Source: Pseudomaricurvus alkylphenolicus (GTDB lineage Bacteria > Pseudomonadota > Gammaproteobacteria > Pseudomonadales > Cellvibrionaceae). From it: DNA of 64,000 bases. The stretch spans positions 62,001-126,000 of the forward strand of contig NZ_JAAQPI010000006.1 of the NCBI RefSeq assembly GCF_011683955.1, read 5' to 3'. A program made the translations under genes and the position numbers. This document shows, in pieces, positions 52,039-61,370 of the stretch. The notes below the pieces were generated by a model. It worked only from the letters and a program-made list of their open reading frames with translations. It searched no databases and was not told the DNA's origin. Within the stretch, counting starts at the first letter, position 1. Each line of letters begins with the position of its first letter.

Positions 52039-53412
52039 ATGAGCCACTCCTCCCAAGCCATCCAACGCCTGCCGCTTCCCTATTTCGAGGACAGCGGTCG
52101 CTATTTTTGCGCAGTGCGGGATCAGGGTTGGGGCATATGGCTGGACAGTGGTCGTCCGCGCCAGACGAGGGGTCGGTTTGACATTATCAGCGCGGGCCCC
52201 AAGAAACAATTGATCAGCCGCGACGGCTTGACCCAATGTCACCAAGCCTCGGGGCAATTCAGTCAATACAGCGACCCCTGGCAAGCAATTAAGCAGGAGC
52301 TGGCACAACAGCCACTGGCCTTTGATAGTGACCTGCCCTTTATCGGCGGTGCCATGGGTTACCTGGCCTATGATTTGGGCCGGCAGCAAGAACACCTCTG
52401 CGATCAAACTGAAGAAGACTGTGGGTTACCGGATCTTCTGATGGGAATCTATGAATGGGCGGTCATTCAGGATCATCAACAACAACAGAGTTGGCTGGTA
52501 GCGGTGCCGGGGGTTTGCGAAACCTTTCTCCAAACGCTGCAGCAGAACCTGATCCAACCCCCAAGAAAACAAGAAAAACACTTTAATTTCAATAGCTTGA
52601 AACCAAACCTCAGCCGCAATGATTACTTGCAGAAGATCGGCTCAATCAAAGAATATATTGTTTCAGGCGACTGCTATCAGGTGAATTTTGCACAGCGTTT
52701 TGAAGCCGCTTACCAGGGTGATTCACTGGTTGCCTATGAGCAATTAAGGCAAGCGTTGCCCTCTCAATTTTCCAGCTACTTTGAAACCCCCTACGGCGCC
52801 ATTCTGAGCCTGTCGCCGGAACGCTTTCTGAGCTGTCGCGATGGTCAGGTTTTGACCCAGCCGATCAAGGGGACGGCGCCCAGAGGCGTCAACATGGTCG
52901 AAGATGAACACCTGGCACGGGAGCTGCGCCAGAGTGAAAAGAATCAGGCGGAAAACCTGATGATTGTCGATCTGCTCCGCAACGACATCAGTAAGGTGTG
53001 CGTGCCTAACAGTGTGAGAGTTCCCAAGCTGTTTGAGCTGGAGAGCTACGCCAACGTTCACCATTTGGTCAGCTCCGTCACCGGGCAGCTCGACGACGGT
53101 GAAAATGCCGTTGATTTGTTGGCCGCATGCTTTCCAGGCGGTTCGATCACCGGAGCCCCCAAAATTCGAGCCATGGAAGTCATTGAGGAGCTGGAAAACC
53201 GACGCCGTTCCGTTTATTGCGGCAGCCTGGGCTACTTCAGTTTTGATGGCCAGATGGATACCAATATCGCCATACGTACCGTGGTGGCCAACGGCGAGAA
53301 AATGTACGTGTGGGGCGGTGGTGGAATCGTGGCCGACTCAGATGCAGAGAGTGAATACCAAGAGTCTCTTACCAAAATCGGCCTGATTCTGGAAACACTC
53401 AAGCAGCTCTGA
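52039..53412 (+). CDS. pabB: aminodeoxychorismate synthase component I
   Basis: PabB converts chorismate and ammonia to 4-amino-4-deoxychorismate for folate synthesis. The 457-residue enzyme has a chorismate-utilising C-terminal half: EYIVSGDCYQVNFAQRF, LSLSPERFLS, QPIKGTAPRG, the FPGGSITGAPKIRAMEVIEE block and GGGGIVADSDAESEYQE. It lacks a fused amidotransferase; PabA is not in the window. Similar anthranilate synthases differ at the PIKGTxxRG region, which here carries the PabB-type lysine. The ATG at 52039 is preferred over a TTG six bases earlier. It converges with thrH. Confidence 0.93.
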   Translation: MSHSSQAIQRLPLPYFEDSGRYFCAVRDQGWGIWLDSGRPRQTRGRFDIISAGPKKQLISRDGLTQCHQASGQFSQYSDPWQAIKQELAQQPLAFDSDLPFIGGAMGYLAYDLGRQQEHLCDQTEEDCGLPDLLMGIYEWAVIQDHQQQQSWLVAVPGVCETFLQTLQQNLIQPPRKQEKHFNFNSLKPNLSRNDYLQKIGSIKEYIVSGDCYQVNFAQRFEAAYQGDSLVAYEQLRQALPSQFSSYFETPYGAILSLSPERFLSCRDGQVLTQPIKGTAPRGVNMVEDEHLARELRQSEKNQAENLMIVDLLRNDISKVCVPNSVRVPKLFELESYANVHHLVSSVTGQLDDGENAVDLLAACFPGGSITGAPKIRAMEVIEELENRRRSVYCGSLGYFSFDGQMDTNIAIRTVVANGEKMYVWGGGGIVADSDAESEYQESLTKIGLILETLKQL

Positions 53413-53458
53413 ACGCCTGCAGCGACACCCCAAACGGGTGCCACTGGCTGAAGCCGGC

Positions 53459-54076
53459 TTACAGGCTCAGATCGCGAATACTGGCCTTGATAAACTCTTG
53501 CTTGAGATCTTCATAGGTGTGGACCGCGGGATACTGCGGAAACTCGTCTATTACGTTTTGCGGTGACTTAAATAGAATACCGGCATCTGCTTCCGCCAGC
53601 ATGGTGGTGTCATTGTAAGAATCGCCCGCCGCGATAGTGCGATAATACAGGGATTTAAAGGCAACGATGGACTGGCGCTTAGGATTGGCCTGACGGATGT
53701 TGTAATCAGTCACCCGACCGCTGCCATCAACAGTGAGCTTGTGGCACAGCAGCGTTGGGTAACCCAGCTGCTTCATCAGAGGGCCGGCAAACTCATAAAA
53801 GGTGTCAGACAGGATGATGACCTGAAAACGTTCCCGCAACCAGTCGATAAATTCCCCGGCACCTTCCAGGGGGCTCAGAGTGGAGATCACATCCTGGATT
53901 TCATTCAATCCCAATTTGTGTTTGTCGAGCTCAGCCAGACGCATGGTCATCAGCTCATCATAATCCGGGATGTCCCGGGTAGTGGCTTTGAGGGCTTCGA
54001 TGCCGGTTTTCTCAGCAAACTTAATCCATATTTCCGGGATCAACACCCCTTCAAGATCCAAACATGCCAGTTCCAC
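53459..54076 (-). CDS. thrH: bifunctional phosphoserine phosphatase/homoserine phosphotransferase ThrH
   Basis: ThrH, described from Pseudomonas aeruginosa, dephosphorylates phosphoserine and can transfer the phosphate to homoserine. The 205-residue HAD protein has the nucleophile motif ACLDLEGVLIPEIWI, followed by TTRDIPDYDELM, VIILSDTFYEF, PKRQSIVAFKSLYY and AAGDSYNDTTML. It ends with ASIRDLSL, nearly as in P. aeruginosa. The GTG at 54076, eight codons inside a longer frame, has CAGGAG upstream and matches the family start. It is monocistronic. Confidence 0.93.
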   Translation of the reverse strand: MELACLDLEGVLIPEIWIKFAEKTGIEALKATTRDIPDYDELMTMRLAELDKHKLGLNEIQDVISTLSPLEGAGEFIDWLRERFQVIILSDTFYEFAGPLMKQLGYPTLLCHKLTVDGSGRVTDYNIRQANPKRQSIVAFKSLYYRTIAAGDSYNDTTMLAEADAGILFKSPQNVIDEFPQYPAVHTYEDLKQEFIKASIRDLSL

Positions 54077-54187
54077 AAGTGACTCCTGTTGATTGCACAA
54101 GGTTTACTTTATCGCAAAGCGGGCAATCTACCTGTTTCGCCGCAGCTAGGCAATTTCAGATCGAGACAGTTTTAGGCAGGTTTAACG

Positions 54188-54203
54188 GTTTTCACGTGAA
54201 ACA
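54188..54203 (+). other. parS-like ParB binding site
   Basis: The 16-mer at 54188-54203 matches the parS consensus TGTTTCACGTGAAACA at 14 of 16 positions, differing only in the first two bases. It contains the perfect palindrome TTTCACGTGAAA (54190-54201). ParB proteins tolerate outer mismatches in part. Without more sites nearby or knowledge of the distance to oriC, it could also be a chance palindrome or an operator of thrH or cysH. Confidence 0.4.
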
Positions 54204-54296
54204 CTTAATATATTACTTTAAGTCTTCATCATAAGCTTACAGTTTATAATTTACACAAATCAATGAGATCCCCTTTATTAGATAAAGCAATATGGT

Positions 54297-54316
54297 TAGC
54301 ATATACTGACATGCTA
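54297..54316 (+). promoter_or_regulatory. inverted repeat over a candidate cysH promoter
   Basis: TAGCAT (54297-54302) and ATGCTA (54311-54316) flank an 8-base spacer and overlap TATACT (54302-54307). With TAGATA 17 bp upstream (54279-54284), TATACT could be the cysH promoter. CysB, encoded nearby, is the expected regulator, but this symmetry is not proof of its binding. Confidence 0.35.
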
Positions 54317-54550
54317 GAGATAAAACGACGGATATGCCGGCAACATGACCAAACATCAATCGATGTTTCACATAAGCAATCCGCCACTGGATAACAGCGT
54401 CAGTGACAACATCTGCGCAAGTCTTCCGGGCGTCGAGCTTTGGTTATAAGACTATTGCCCTAGATTATTTTTAAGTTATGAAAGCCTCTGGTATCCTTCG
54501 CCGCCATTCCAATGCCAAAACAGATTAGCCCGAATTTCAGGAAGTACCAC

Positions 54551-55276
54551 ATGTCAAACCTGCTCGACACTGTTGACCTGGACCAGCAACTGCAACAGCA
54601 GTCACCCCAGGAAATCCTTCAGTTCGCCATCGAACAACATGGCAACATTGCCATCTCCTTCAGTGGCGCCGAAGATGTGGTCCTGATCGATATGGCCCAC
54701 AAGATCGACCCCGACGTTGAGGTGTTTTGCCTGGATACCGGTCGCCTGCATCCGGAGACTTACCGGTTTATCGAGCGTGTGCGCGAGCACTATGGCATCT
54801 ATATTGACGTCCGCTACCCCGACGGTGAAGCCGTGCGCGAACTGGTCCAGGAAAAAGGCCTGTTCAGCTTCTATCAGGATAATCACCAGGAGTGCTGCAG
54901 TATCCGCAAAATTGCACCGCTGCGCGCCAAGCTGCTGGAAGTGGACGCCTGGGTCACCGGTCAACGCAGGGACCAAAGCCCCGGTACCCGTGCACAGATC
55001 CCGGTGATACAGGAAGACAAGGTGTTTGCCAGGGAAAATGACACGCTGACCAAGTTCAACCCACTGGCAAACTGGACCTCAAAACAGGTGTGGAACTACA
55101 TTCGCACCTATGACGTCCCCTACAATGAACTGCATGACCGCGGTTTCGTCTCCATCGGCTGCGAACCCTGCACCCGCCCTATTGGCCCTGGACAACACGA
55201 GCGCGAAGGTCGCTGGTGGTGGGAAGAAGCCACCAAGAAAGAATGCGGGCTTCATGCCACCAATATTGAACAATAA
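54551..55276 (+). CDS. cysH: adenosine 5'-phosphosulfate (APS) reductase, CysH family
   Basis: CysH reduces activated sulfate to sulfite with thioredoxin. The 241-residue protein carries four cysteines of the [4Fe-4S]-binding type, C115-C116 (ECCSIRK) and C204/C207 (GCEPCTRP), plus the catalytic C232 in KKECGLH. The cluster cysteines mark the APS-reducing (Pseudomonas/plant-like) class rather than the PAPS-reducing E. coli type. Other marks are [14 protein letters not shown] and [21 protein letters not shown] precedes the ATG at 54551. A thioredoxin-like gene follows, then cysB convergently. Confidence 0.96.
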   Translation: MSNLLDTVDLDQQLQQQSPQEILQFAIEQHGNIAISFSGAEDVVLIDMAHKIDPDVEVFCLDTGRLHPETYRFIERVREHYGIYIDVRYPDGEAVRELVQEKGLFSFYQDNHQECCSIRKIAPLRAKLLEVDAWVTGQRRDQSPGTRAQIPVIQEDKVFARENDTLTKFNPLANWTSKQVWNYIRTYDVPYNELHDRGFVSIGCEPCTRPIGPGQHEREGRWWWEEATKKECGLHATNIEQ

Positions 55277-55353
55277 TCAATATTGATCAACAGAAACGGC
55301 AGTCTTGCCCCAGTCGGGACGAGACAGAGCCAAGAGTACGAAAGGAGCTACAG

Positions 55354-55689
55354 GTGAAAATCACCCTGGTTAAGAAAATAATGGCTGATGGCTCACCCTG
55401 CAAAAAGTGCGGTGATGTACTTCAAAAGCTTGAACAGAACAATCAGATGCAATACATCGACGAAGTTCTGGTGGCTGACGAGCGCGACAGCAACAGCGAC
55501 GGCATGCTGCTGGCAGCCGAGCACAACGTAAACCGCGCGCCCTTTTTCGTTGTCGAGGAAGAGGGTCAGCCTGTCAAGATTCACACTGTCTATTTTAAGT
55601 TTGCCAAGGAAGTTCTGGCCCAAAAGACCAGCGAGAAGGAAGAACTGAAGGAAATCATGAACGACAACCCGGATCTGGACTTTATCTGA
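55354..55689 (+). CDS. thioredoxin-fold protein with CxxC, 111 aa
   Basis: The protein begins KITLVKKIMADGSPCKKC, giving a C16-x-x-C19 redox pair. The segment NRAPFFVV has a proline (P63) in the place of the cis-proline of thioredoxin folds. It is small, acidic at the C-terminus (SEKEELKEIMNDNPDLDFI) and has no signal peptide, so it should act in the cytosol. The start is a GTG at 55354. It lies 77 bases after cysH on the same strand and is very likely co-transcribed. A role as reductant or assembly partner of APS reductase is inferred from position only. Confidence 0.75.
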   Translation: MKITLVKKIMADGSPCKKCGDVLQKLEQNNQMQYIDEVLVADERDSNSDGMLLAAEHNVNRAPFFVVEEEGQPVKIHTVYFKFAKEVLAQKTSEKEELKEIMNDNPDLDFI

Positions 55690-55713
55690 TCCGGAACTCG
55701 GGACTCTAAATCA

Positions 55714-55735
55714 GGGAGGCTGTTGAAGGCCTCCC
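55714..55735. terminator. bidirectional hairpin between the cysH operon and cysB
   Basis: GGGAGGC (55714-55720) and GCCTCCC (55729-55735) form a 7-bp GC-rich stem in the 64-base gap between two convergent genes. T tracts are short on both sides. Confidence 0.5.
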
Positions 55736-55753
55736 CTATTCACGCTGCCAAGA

Positions 55754-56761
<1,008 letters not shown>

Positions 56762-56780
56762 TTATAAAAATATAAAAAAA

Positions 56781-56797
56781 TATTCTTTTCCAGAATA
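56781..56797. promoter_or_regulatory. inverted repeat between cysB and the TauE/SafE gene
   Basis: TATTCT-TTTCC-AGAATA is a perfect 6-bp inverted repeat with a 5-bp spacer in the 152-base divergent intergenic region. Its spacing contains T-N11-A patterns as in LysR-regulator boxes. It is a candidate CysB site controlling cysB, the permease or both. Confidence 0.45.
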
Positions 56798-56880
56798 GTA
56801 ACAAATGGATATATTTGCCAACCAATTTTTACGAAAGCTTATAGCAAGCATCGTTATACATAACCATAGCCTATATATTG

Positions 56881-57657
56881 ATGGAAATCTTACTTTATAT
56901 TTTTGCAGGAGCAGCCGTTGGATTGGCCGTGGGTGTGACCGGTGTGGGCGGTGGTTCGCTAATGACTCCGCTGCTGATTCTGTTTGGATTTCCCTACCAT
57001 GTGGCGATAGGCACCGACCTCCTCTACGCCGCAGTTACCAAGGCCGGCGGAGTGGTCGCGCACCATAAGCACGGCACCATTAACTGGCGAATTGTGGGTT
57101 TGCTCGGGGCCGGCAGCATCCCCGCCTCCATCGCTACTGCCATGCTGCTGGATTCCGTTTTTAATGGTGCGGCCGACTATAAGCCACTGCTGACCACCAG
57201 TCTCGGTGTGATGCTGATTCTGACTTCCGCGGTTCTGCTGTTTAAGTCGCGACTGCAGGCACCGCAAACTACGGCATCCACCAGCTGGCTGAGACGTCAG
57301 GCGGCACCGGTAACGGTGGTAATGGGGCTGTTGCTGGGAATCTTCGTCACCTTGAGTTCGGTGGGCGCCGGCGCCATCGGCACCGCAATTCTATTGGTAC
57401 TCTTTCCGGCGCTAAAAGCCAAACAGATTGTGGGCACTGATATCGCCCACGCTGTCCCGCTGACTCTGATCGCGGGGCTGGGGCACCTGATTTTCCTTGG
57501 GAACGTAGACTTTGTACTGCTGGCCTGCCTGTTGATTGGCTCTCTGCCCGCCGTCAGCCTGGGAACCAAACTGGGTGCCAATCTGCCCAACCGGGTGCTG
57601 CAGCCAATTCTCGCCATTATTCTGATGTTACTGGGTGTAAAATTCGCGCTGTTCTAA
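56881..57657 (+). CDS. TauE/SafE family permease (TSUP)
   Basis: This 258-residue inner-membrane protein has about eight hydrophobic helices and the family repeats: GVTGVGGGSLMTPLLILFGF near the start and LSSVGAGAIGTAILLVLFPALKAKQIVGTDIAHAVP in the second half. TSUP proteins move sulfite, sulfonates or sulfoacetate-like anions, and some move other ions. Its divergent position from cysB makes a sulfur compound the likely substrate; direction of transport is unknown. The ATG at 56881 is preferred over the TTG just before it. Confidence 0.88.
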   Translation: MEILLYIFAGAAVGLAVGVTGVGGGSLMTPLLILFGFPYHVAIGTDLLYAAVTKAGGVVAHHKHGTINWRIVGLLGAGSIPASIATAMLLDSVFNGAADYKPLLTTSLGVMLILTSAVLLFKSRLQAPQTTASTSWLRRQAAPVTVVMGLLLGIFVTLSSVGAGAIGTAILLVLFPALKAKQIVGTDIAHAVPLTLIAGLGHLIFLGNVDFVLLACLLIGSLPAVSLGTKLGANLPNRVLQPILAIILMLLGVKFALF

Positions 57658-57686
57658 CCCCTGCCGGCATTCCGGGGCACAGAAGC

Positions 57687-58208
57687 TCAGGCCCCTCGAT
57701 GATATACCCCTTCATCAGACAACTTGCACCAGTTGCGGGGACTGATCATGGGCACCATATAGACCGGAACTTTGGACAACTGCAATACGCGGGAAGTCAC
57801 CGATCCCAGCATATTATTGCCCATGGCCTCCGGGCCATGGCTGCCCATGACAATCAAGTCTGCCCCTACCCTGTTTGCCTCTCTGAGGATCACTTCTGCA
57901 GGCCGTCCCTGGACCACACACACATCCGAGAAATATTCAAAACTGAGATCCGAATCGGAACACTCATCTGCCAGGGACCGCAAGATACGGGATTTGATGG
58001 AAGCGAGCAGAGGCGCTGAGCCGTCTCCCGGCGAGGTGGTTTCGTCCAGATAGGTGGATACCATAGCCTGAGCAAAGCTGTTGAGAGGTTCGACGGCGTG
58101 TACTACGACCACCCTGGCCCGATGACTGACCGCCAGATCCACCGTATGCTCCATAGCATGTGCCGAAAACGGCCCCAGATCAGTTGCGAACAGTATTGTC
58201 TGAATCAT
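57687..58208 (-). CDS. universal stress protein (UspA family)
   Basis: The 173-residue single-domain Usp begins MIQTILFATDLGPFSAHAM and has ATP-binding residues: the Asp of ATDLG, VVHAVEP, and the G-x2-G-x9-GS pattern in MGSHGPEAMGNNMLGSVTSRV. Nucleotide-binding Usps act as stress-linked regulators of unknown partners. The ATG at 58208 is supported by GGGAG upstream. It is the last gene of a minus-strand series but 120 bases separate it from the 5'-nucleotidase gene. Confidence 0.9.
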   Translation of the reverse strand: MIQTILFATDLGPFSAHAMEHTVDLAVSHRARVVVVHAVEPLNSFAQAMVSTYLDETTSPGDGSAPLLASIKSRILRSLADECSDSDLSFEYFSDVCVVQGRPAEVILREANRVGADLIVMGSHGPEAMGNNMLGSVTSRVLQLSKVPVYMVPMISPRNWCKLSDEGVYHRGA

Positions 58209-58328
58209 CCTAACGCTCCCATACCTCAGCGCCAATTGACCTTCAGTTAGTCACTCTTAACTAGAAGAATAGCATCCTATGGGAGTTTTCAAGGTGGAAA
58301 TTACAAAAAAGCGAAAACAGGCGGTGAA

Positions 58329-59315
58329 TTAAACTTCAGATTCAGAGGCAGAGGGCTGGATATTGGGAACTGAAGGCTGGTCATTGCGAGCTGAGGGCTG
58401 GTCATTGCGAGCTGAGGGCTCATTTGCCACACCATGGGGGACGTGGCCGGTGGCGACATGGCCTCGGGCTGACTCGCAGTGGCTATGCTGGTCATCAAAA
58501 AATACGTCGGCGCCGTAGGCTTTCAGGAATGCGCCCTTGTCCAGCCCGCCCAGGAACAGGGATTCATCAATGCGGATGTCCCACGCTCGCAAGGTTCGAA
58601 TCACTCGCTCGTGAGCAGGTGCTGAGCGCGCCGTGACCAGCGCCGTTCTGATCGGCATTGGCTCATCTCTGAATTCCTTTTGCAGCCCCTGCAAGGCAGA
58701 CAGGAACGGCTTAAAAGGCCCCCCCATCAGCGGGTTTTTGGCCTGTTCTTTTTCCTGTTGGGCGAAGGCCTGCAAGCCCTGCTGTTTGTAGACTCGTTCC
58801 GCTTCGTCTGAGAACAGCACCGCATCGCCATCGAAAGCAAAGCGCAGCTGATCCTTTTGCTCAGTGTCCACGTTGGAGGCCATCAAAGTTGCTGCCGCCA
58901 CACCATTTTCGAGGGCGTGGCGCACGTCGATCGCATCCGTCGAAAGAAAAAGATGGCAGCCAAAGGCGGACATATAGCGATAGGGGCTTTCTCCACCACA
59001 GAAAGCGGCGCGGGAAATGTCCAGACCATAATGCTCAATGGAATTAAAGACCCTTAACCCCGTGTCGGCACTGTTTCGAGACAGTAAAATCACCTCTACC
59101 CGGGGTTCACCATCAAGCAAACTATTGAGATTCAGCAGCTTCTGGACAATAAAAAACGCATCGCCGGGCTTGAGAACATCGTTTTCATGACTGACTTGAT
59201 ACTGGGAGTATGAAGCCAGACCCTCGCTCTCATATACCTCGTGACTCTCCCGCAGATCAAATAGCGCCCGTGAGGAGATCGCAATAACCAGCTTAGAACC
59301 AAATACAGCCGACAT
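58329..59315 (-). CDS. cytosolic 5'-nucleotidase (NT5C1-like family)
   Basis: The 328-residue protein belongs to the 5_nucleotid family related to animal cytosolic 5'-nucleotidase I. Segments typical of the family are LVIAISSRALFDLRESHEVY, VEVILLSRNSADTGLRVFNSI, FAFDGDAVLFSDEAE with the HAD-like Asp pair, MGGPFKPFLSALQ, and TALVTARSAPAHERVIRTLR. It should release nucleosides from nucleoside monophosphates. The last 30 residues are a disordered tail with in-frame repeats (ARNDQPS). The quinone oxidoreductase gene lies seven bases upstream, so they share a transcript. Confidence 0.88.
   Translation of the reverse strand: MSAVFGSKLVIAISSRALFDLRESHEVYESEGLASYSQYQVSHENDVLKPGDAFFIVQKLLNLNSLLDGEPRVEVILLSRNSADTGLRVFNSIEHYGLDISRAAFCGGESPYRYMSAFGCHLFLSTDAIDVRHALENGVAAATLMASNVDTEQKDQLRFAFDGDAVLFSDEAERVYKQQGLQAFAQQEKEQAKNPLMGGPFKPFLSALQGLQKEFRDEPMPIRTALVTARSAPAHERVIRTLRAWDIRIDESLFLGGLDKGAFLKAYGADVFFDDQHSHCESARGHVATGHVPHGVANEPSARNDQPSARNDQPSVPNIQPSASESEV
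58354..58416. repeat. 21-bp tandem repeat inside the 5'-nucleotidase gene
   Basis: Two identical 21-bp units lie at 58375-58395 and 58396-58416, and a diverged third unit at 58354-58374. The unit length is a multiple of three, so each adds seven residues (ARNDQPS) to the C-terminal tail without a frameshift. Confidence 0.85.
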
Positions 59316-59322
59316 AGCCGCC

Positions 59323-60306
59323 CTACTCCTCCAGCGTCAGCACCGTTGAGCCGGTGGTCTTGCGTGCCTGCAACGCGTCCTGGGCTGCGGCAGCCTCTCG
59401 CAAGGGATACGTTTGCCCAATCTGGACCTTCACCACCCCCTGCTCTACGGCAGTAAACAACGTTCTCGACAACTCCAGCAGTTCGTCCCGATCAGCAACA
59501 AAATCCGCCAGACTCGGTCGAGTCAGGACAATGGACCCTTTTTGCAAGAGGGTCAGCGGTGCGATTGCAGGTGCCGGACCCGAGGCGTTGCCATAACTGA
59601 CCAGCCACCCTCGCCGCGCAACACAATCCAAAGACTGTTCAAAGGTATCCGCACCCACAGAGTCATAAACCACTTCGACACCTTTACCTTGTGTCAACTG
59701 CCTGACCTGCTGAGCAATATCATCTTTCGCCAGGACAACATCGGTGCAGCCGGCAGCCAGCGCCTGCTGTTGCTTTAACTCTGAGCTGGTGACGCCAATA
59801 ACACGCAGCCCCAAATGATTGCCCCACTGACACAGAATCTGCCCCACTCCACCGGCCGCAGCAAATACCAGAATATCCTCCCCCTTCTGCATGGGACGAA
59901 GACTCTGCAACAGGAAGGCGGCGGTCAGACCTTTCAAGGTAATCGCCGCCGCCTGCTCAAAGCTGACGGCATCCGGTAGCGGCACCAGACATCGGGCCGG
60001 CACCACGTGAGCTTCCGCATAGGCTCCAAGTGGCGACATGCAATAGCTCACCCGTTGACCGATTTTGACCTCGGTTACACCTTCGCCGACAGCCTCGACC
60101 ACGCCGGCCGCTTCAAGCCCCAGGCGTCCGGGCAAATCCATAGGGTAAAGCCCCTGACGGAAGTAGATGTCGATGAAATTAACGCCGACCGCGCGGTGCT
60201 GAACCCTGACTTCACCAGGCCCAGGCGCAGGTACCGTAACGTCCCCCCAGCACAACACCTGCGATGTTCCATGTTCATTCAGTGTAAATCCCTGTACCGA
60301 CATCAT
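59323..60306 (-). CDS. quinone oxidoreductase (zeta-crystallin type, MDR family)
   Basis: The 327-residue NADPH-dependent oxidoreductase has the quinone reductase marks VGVNFIDIYFRQGLYP, PGRLGLEAAGVVEAVGEGV, the NADPH-binding AAAGGVGQILCQWG and VYDSVGADTFEQSL. No zinc ligands are present, as expected. It should reduce quinones by one electron. The start ATG overlaps the stop of the upstream D-cysteine desulfhydrase gene, and the 5'-nucleotidase gene follows after seven bases, giving a three-gene operon. Confidence 0.92.
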   Translation of the reverse strand: MMSVQGFTLNEHGTSQVLCWGDVTVPAPGPGEVRVQHRAVGVNFIDIYFRQGLYPMDLPGRLGLEAAGVVEAVGEGVTEVKIGQRVSYCMSPLGAYAEAHVVPARCLVPLPDAVSFEQAAAITLKGLTAAFLLQSLRPMQKGEDILVFAAAGGVGQILCQWGNHLGLRVIGVTSSELKQQQALAAGCTDVVLAKDDIAQQVRQLTQGKGVEVVYDSVGADTFEQSLDCVARRGWLVSYGNASGPAPAIAPLTLLQKGSIVLTRPSLADFVADRDELLELSRTLFTAVEQGVVKVQIGQTYPLREAAAAQDALQARKTTGSTVLTLEE

Positions 60307-61301
60307 CTGCCTTCCTCTGTTTGAAATTGATGCTTTTGGGGGAAAATGCCAAACACGCCCCCGGTGTGCACGAACACCACATCCCTGGCACCGGCCAATG
60401 CGCCAGTTTTTATCTCTTGCACCAGTCCATAGAAGGCTTTGCCGGTATACACCGGGTCCAGCACAATCCCTTCGGTGCGTGCCAACCAGCCAATCGTTTC
60501 AAAAACTTCGGGGTCCGCCTTGGCGTAGCCGGGGCCAATGTACCCATCGTGGACGTGAATTTCGCAAGCTTCCACGTCTTCATGTCGATCGTAACCCCGT
60601 TTCCAGGCTCGCATATCCGCCCGGACCTTGTTTTGAAAATAGTCTTCATCATCGCACACGGCAATACCCAAGACCTGAGAGTCCCAACCATGGAGATAGG
60701 CACCGAGAGTCAACCCGGCCTGGGTACCGCCAGATCCCGTCGCGCACACGACGTGCGAAGGCACAATTCGATGGCGGTGAAAATCAACCTGCAGCTCCTC
60801 GGTAGCAGCAATGTAACCCCAGATCCCGACACCATCACTGGCACCCGTTGGTATAATCATTGCGTTCACACCCTTGAGCTTCAGTTCACGCTGTTTTTGC
60901 AGCAGCAAATCCTGAAGTTCGCTCGCAAACTGACGCACAGGGTAGGCATTGATATGAGCCCCCGCCAAATAGTCGAGCAGTAAATTGCCGTCGGCCGGAC
61001 CTTCTGGCTCGCCTCTCAATACGAGATGCACCTCTAATCCCAACTGCGCCCCCAACAGTGCTGTGGCCCGACAATGATTGGACTGCAGGCCACCGCAGGT
61101 GATAACGGCATCGCACCCTTGGCGCATCGCTTCTGCAAAGCTGAATTCCAGCTTACGGACTTTGTTGCCACTCAGGACACTTCCGGTAAGGTCATCCCGC
61201 TTTATCCAGAGGTTCACACCCAGCTCAGCAGAGACTCTTTCCAGTTTCTGCAAGGGTGTGGGCGTCTGCGCGAGCGACAGACGTGGCGGAAATTCGATCA
61301 T
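60303..61301 (-). CDS. dcyD: D-cysteine desulfhydrase/ACC deaminase family PLP enzyme
   Basis: The 332-residue fold type II PLP enzyme begins MIEFPPRLSLAQTPTPLQKLERVSAEL and has the PLP lysine in SGNKVRKLEF, the GGLQSNHCRATALLGAQLGL substrate block, ATGSGGTQAGLTLGAYL phosphate-binding loop and VFVHTGGVFGIF near the end. The family includes D-cysteine desulfhydrase, which yields sulfide and pyruvate, and ACC deaminase. The short first block and overall pattern favour D-cysteine. Substrate choice remains an inference. The ATG at 61301 has GGGGGT upstream. Its stop overlaps the quinone oxidoreductase start. Confidence 0.87.
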   Translation of the reverse strand: MIEFPPRLSLAQTPTPLQKLERVSAELGVNLWIKRDDLTGSVLSGNKVRKLEFSFAEAMRQGCDAVITCGGLQSNHCRATALLGAQLGLEVHLVLRGEPEGPADGNLLLDYLAGAHINAYPVRQFASELQDLLLQKQRELKLKGVNAMIIPTGASDGVGIWGYIAATEELQVDFHRHRIVPSHVVCATGSGGTQAGLTLGAYLHGWDSQVLGIAVCDDEDYFQNKVRADMRAWKRGYDRHEDVEACEIHVHDGYIGPGYAKADPEVFETIGWLARTEGIVLDPVYTGKAFYGLVQEIKTGALAGARDVVFVHTGGVFGIFPQKHQFQTEEGR

Positions 61302-61370
61302 GGCTACCCCCAAAAACACAAAAGGCAGCTTATCGCTGCCTTCCGGTGTTGATCAACTGCGATATGCGCT

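Larger units (their letters stand above)
54077..54550. other. 474-base regulatory region between thrH and cysH
   Basis: No gene is visible. The region carries a parS-like palindrome (54188-54203), a TAGCAT-N8-ATGCTA inverted repeat over a possible -10 box (54297-54316) and an AAACATC-AATC-GATGTTT hairpin (54351-54368). It must also contain the promoters of both divergent genes. Confidence 0.6.
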
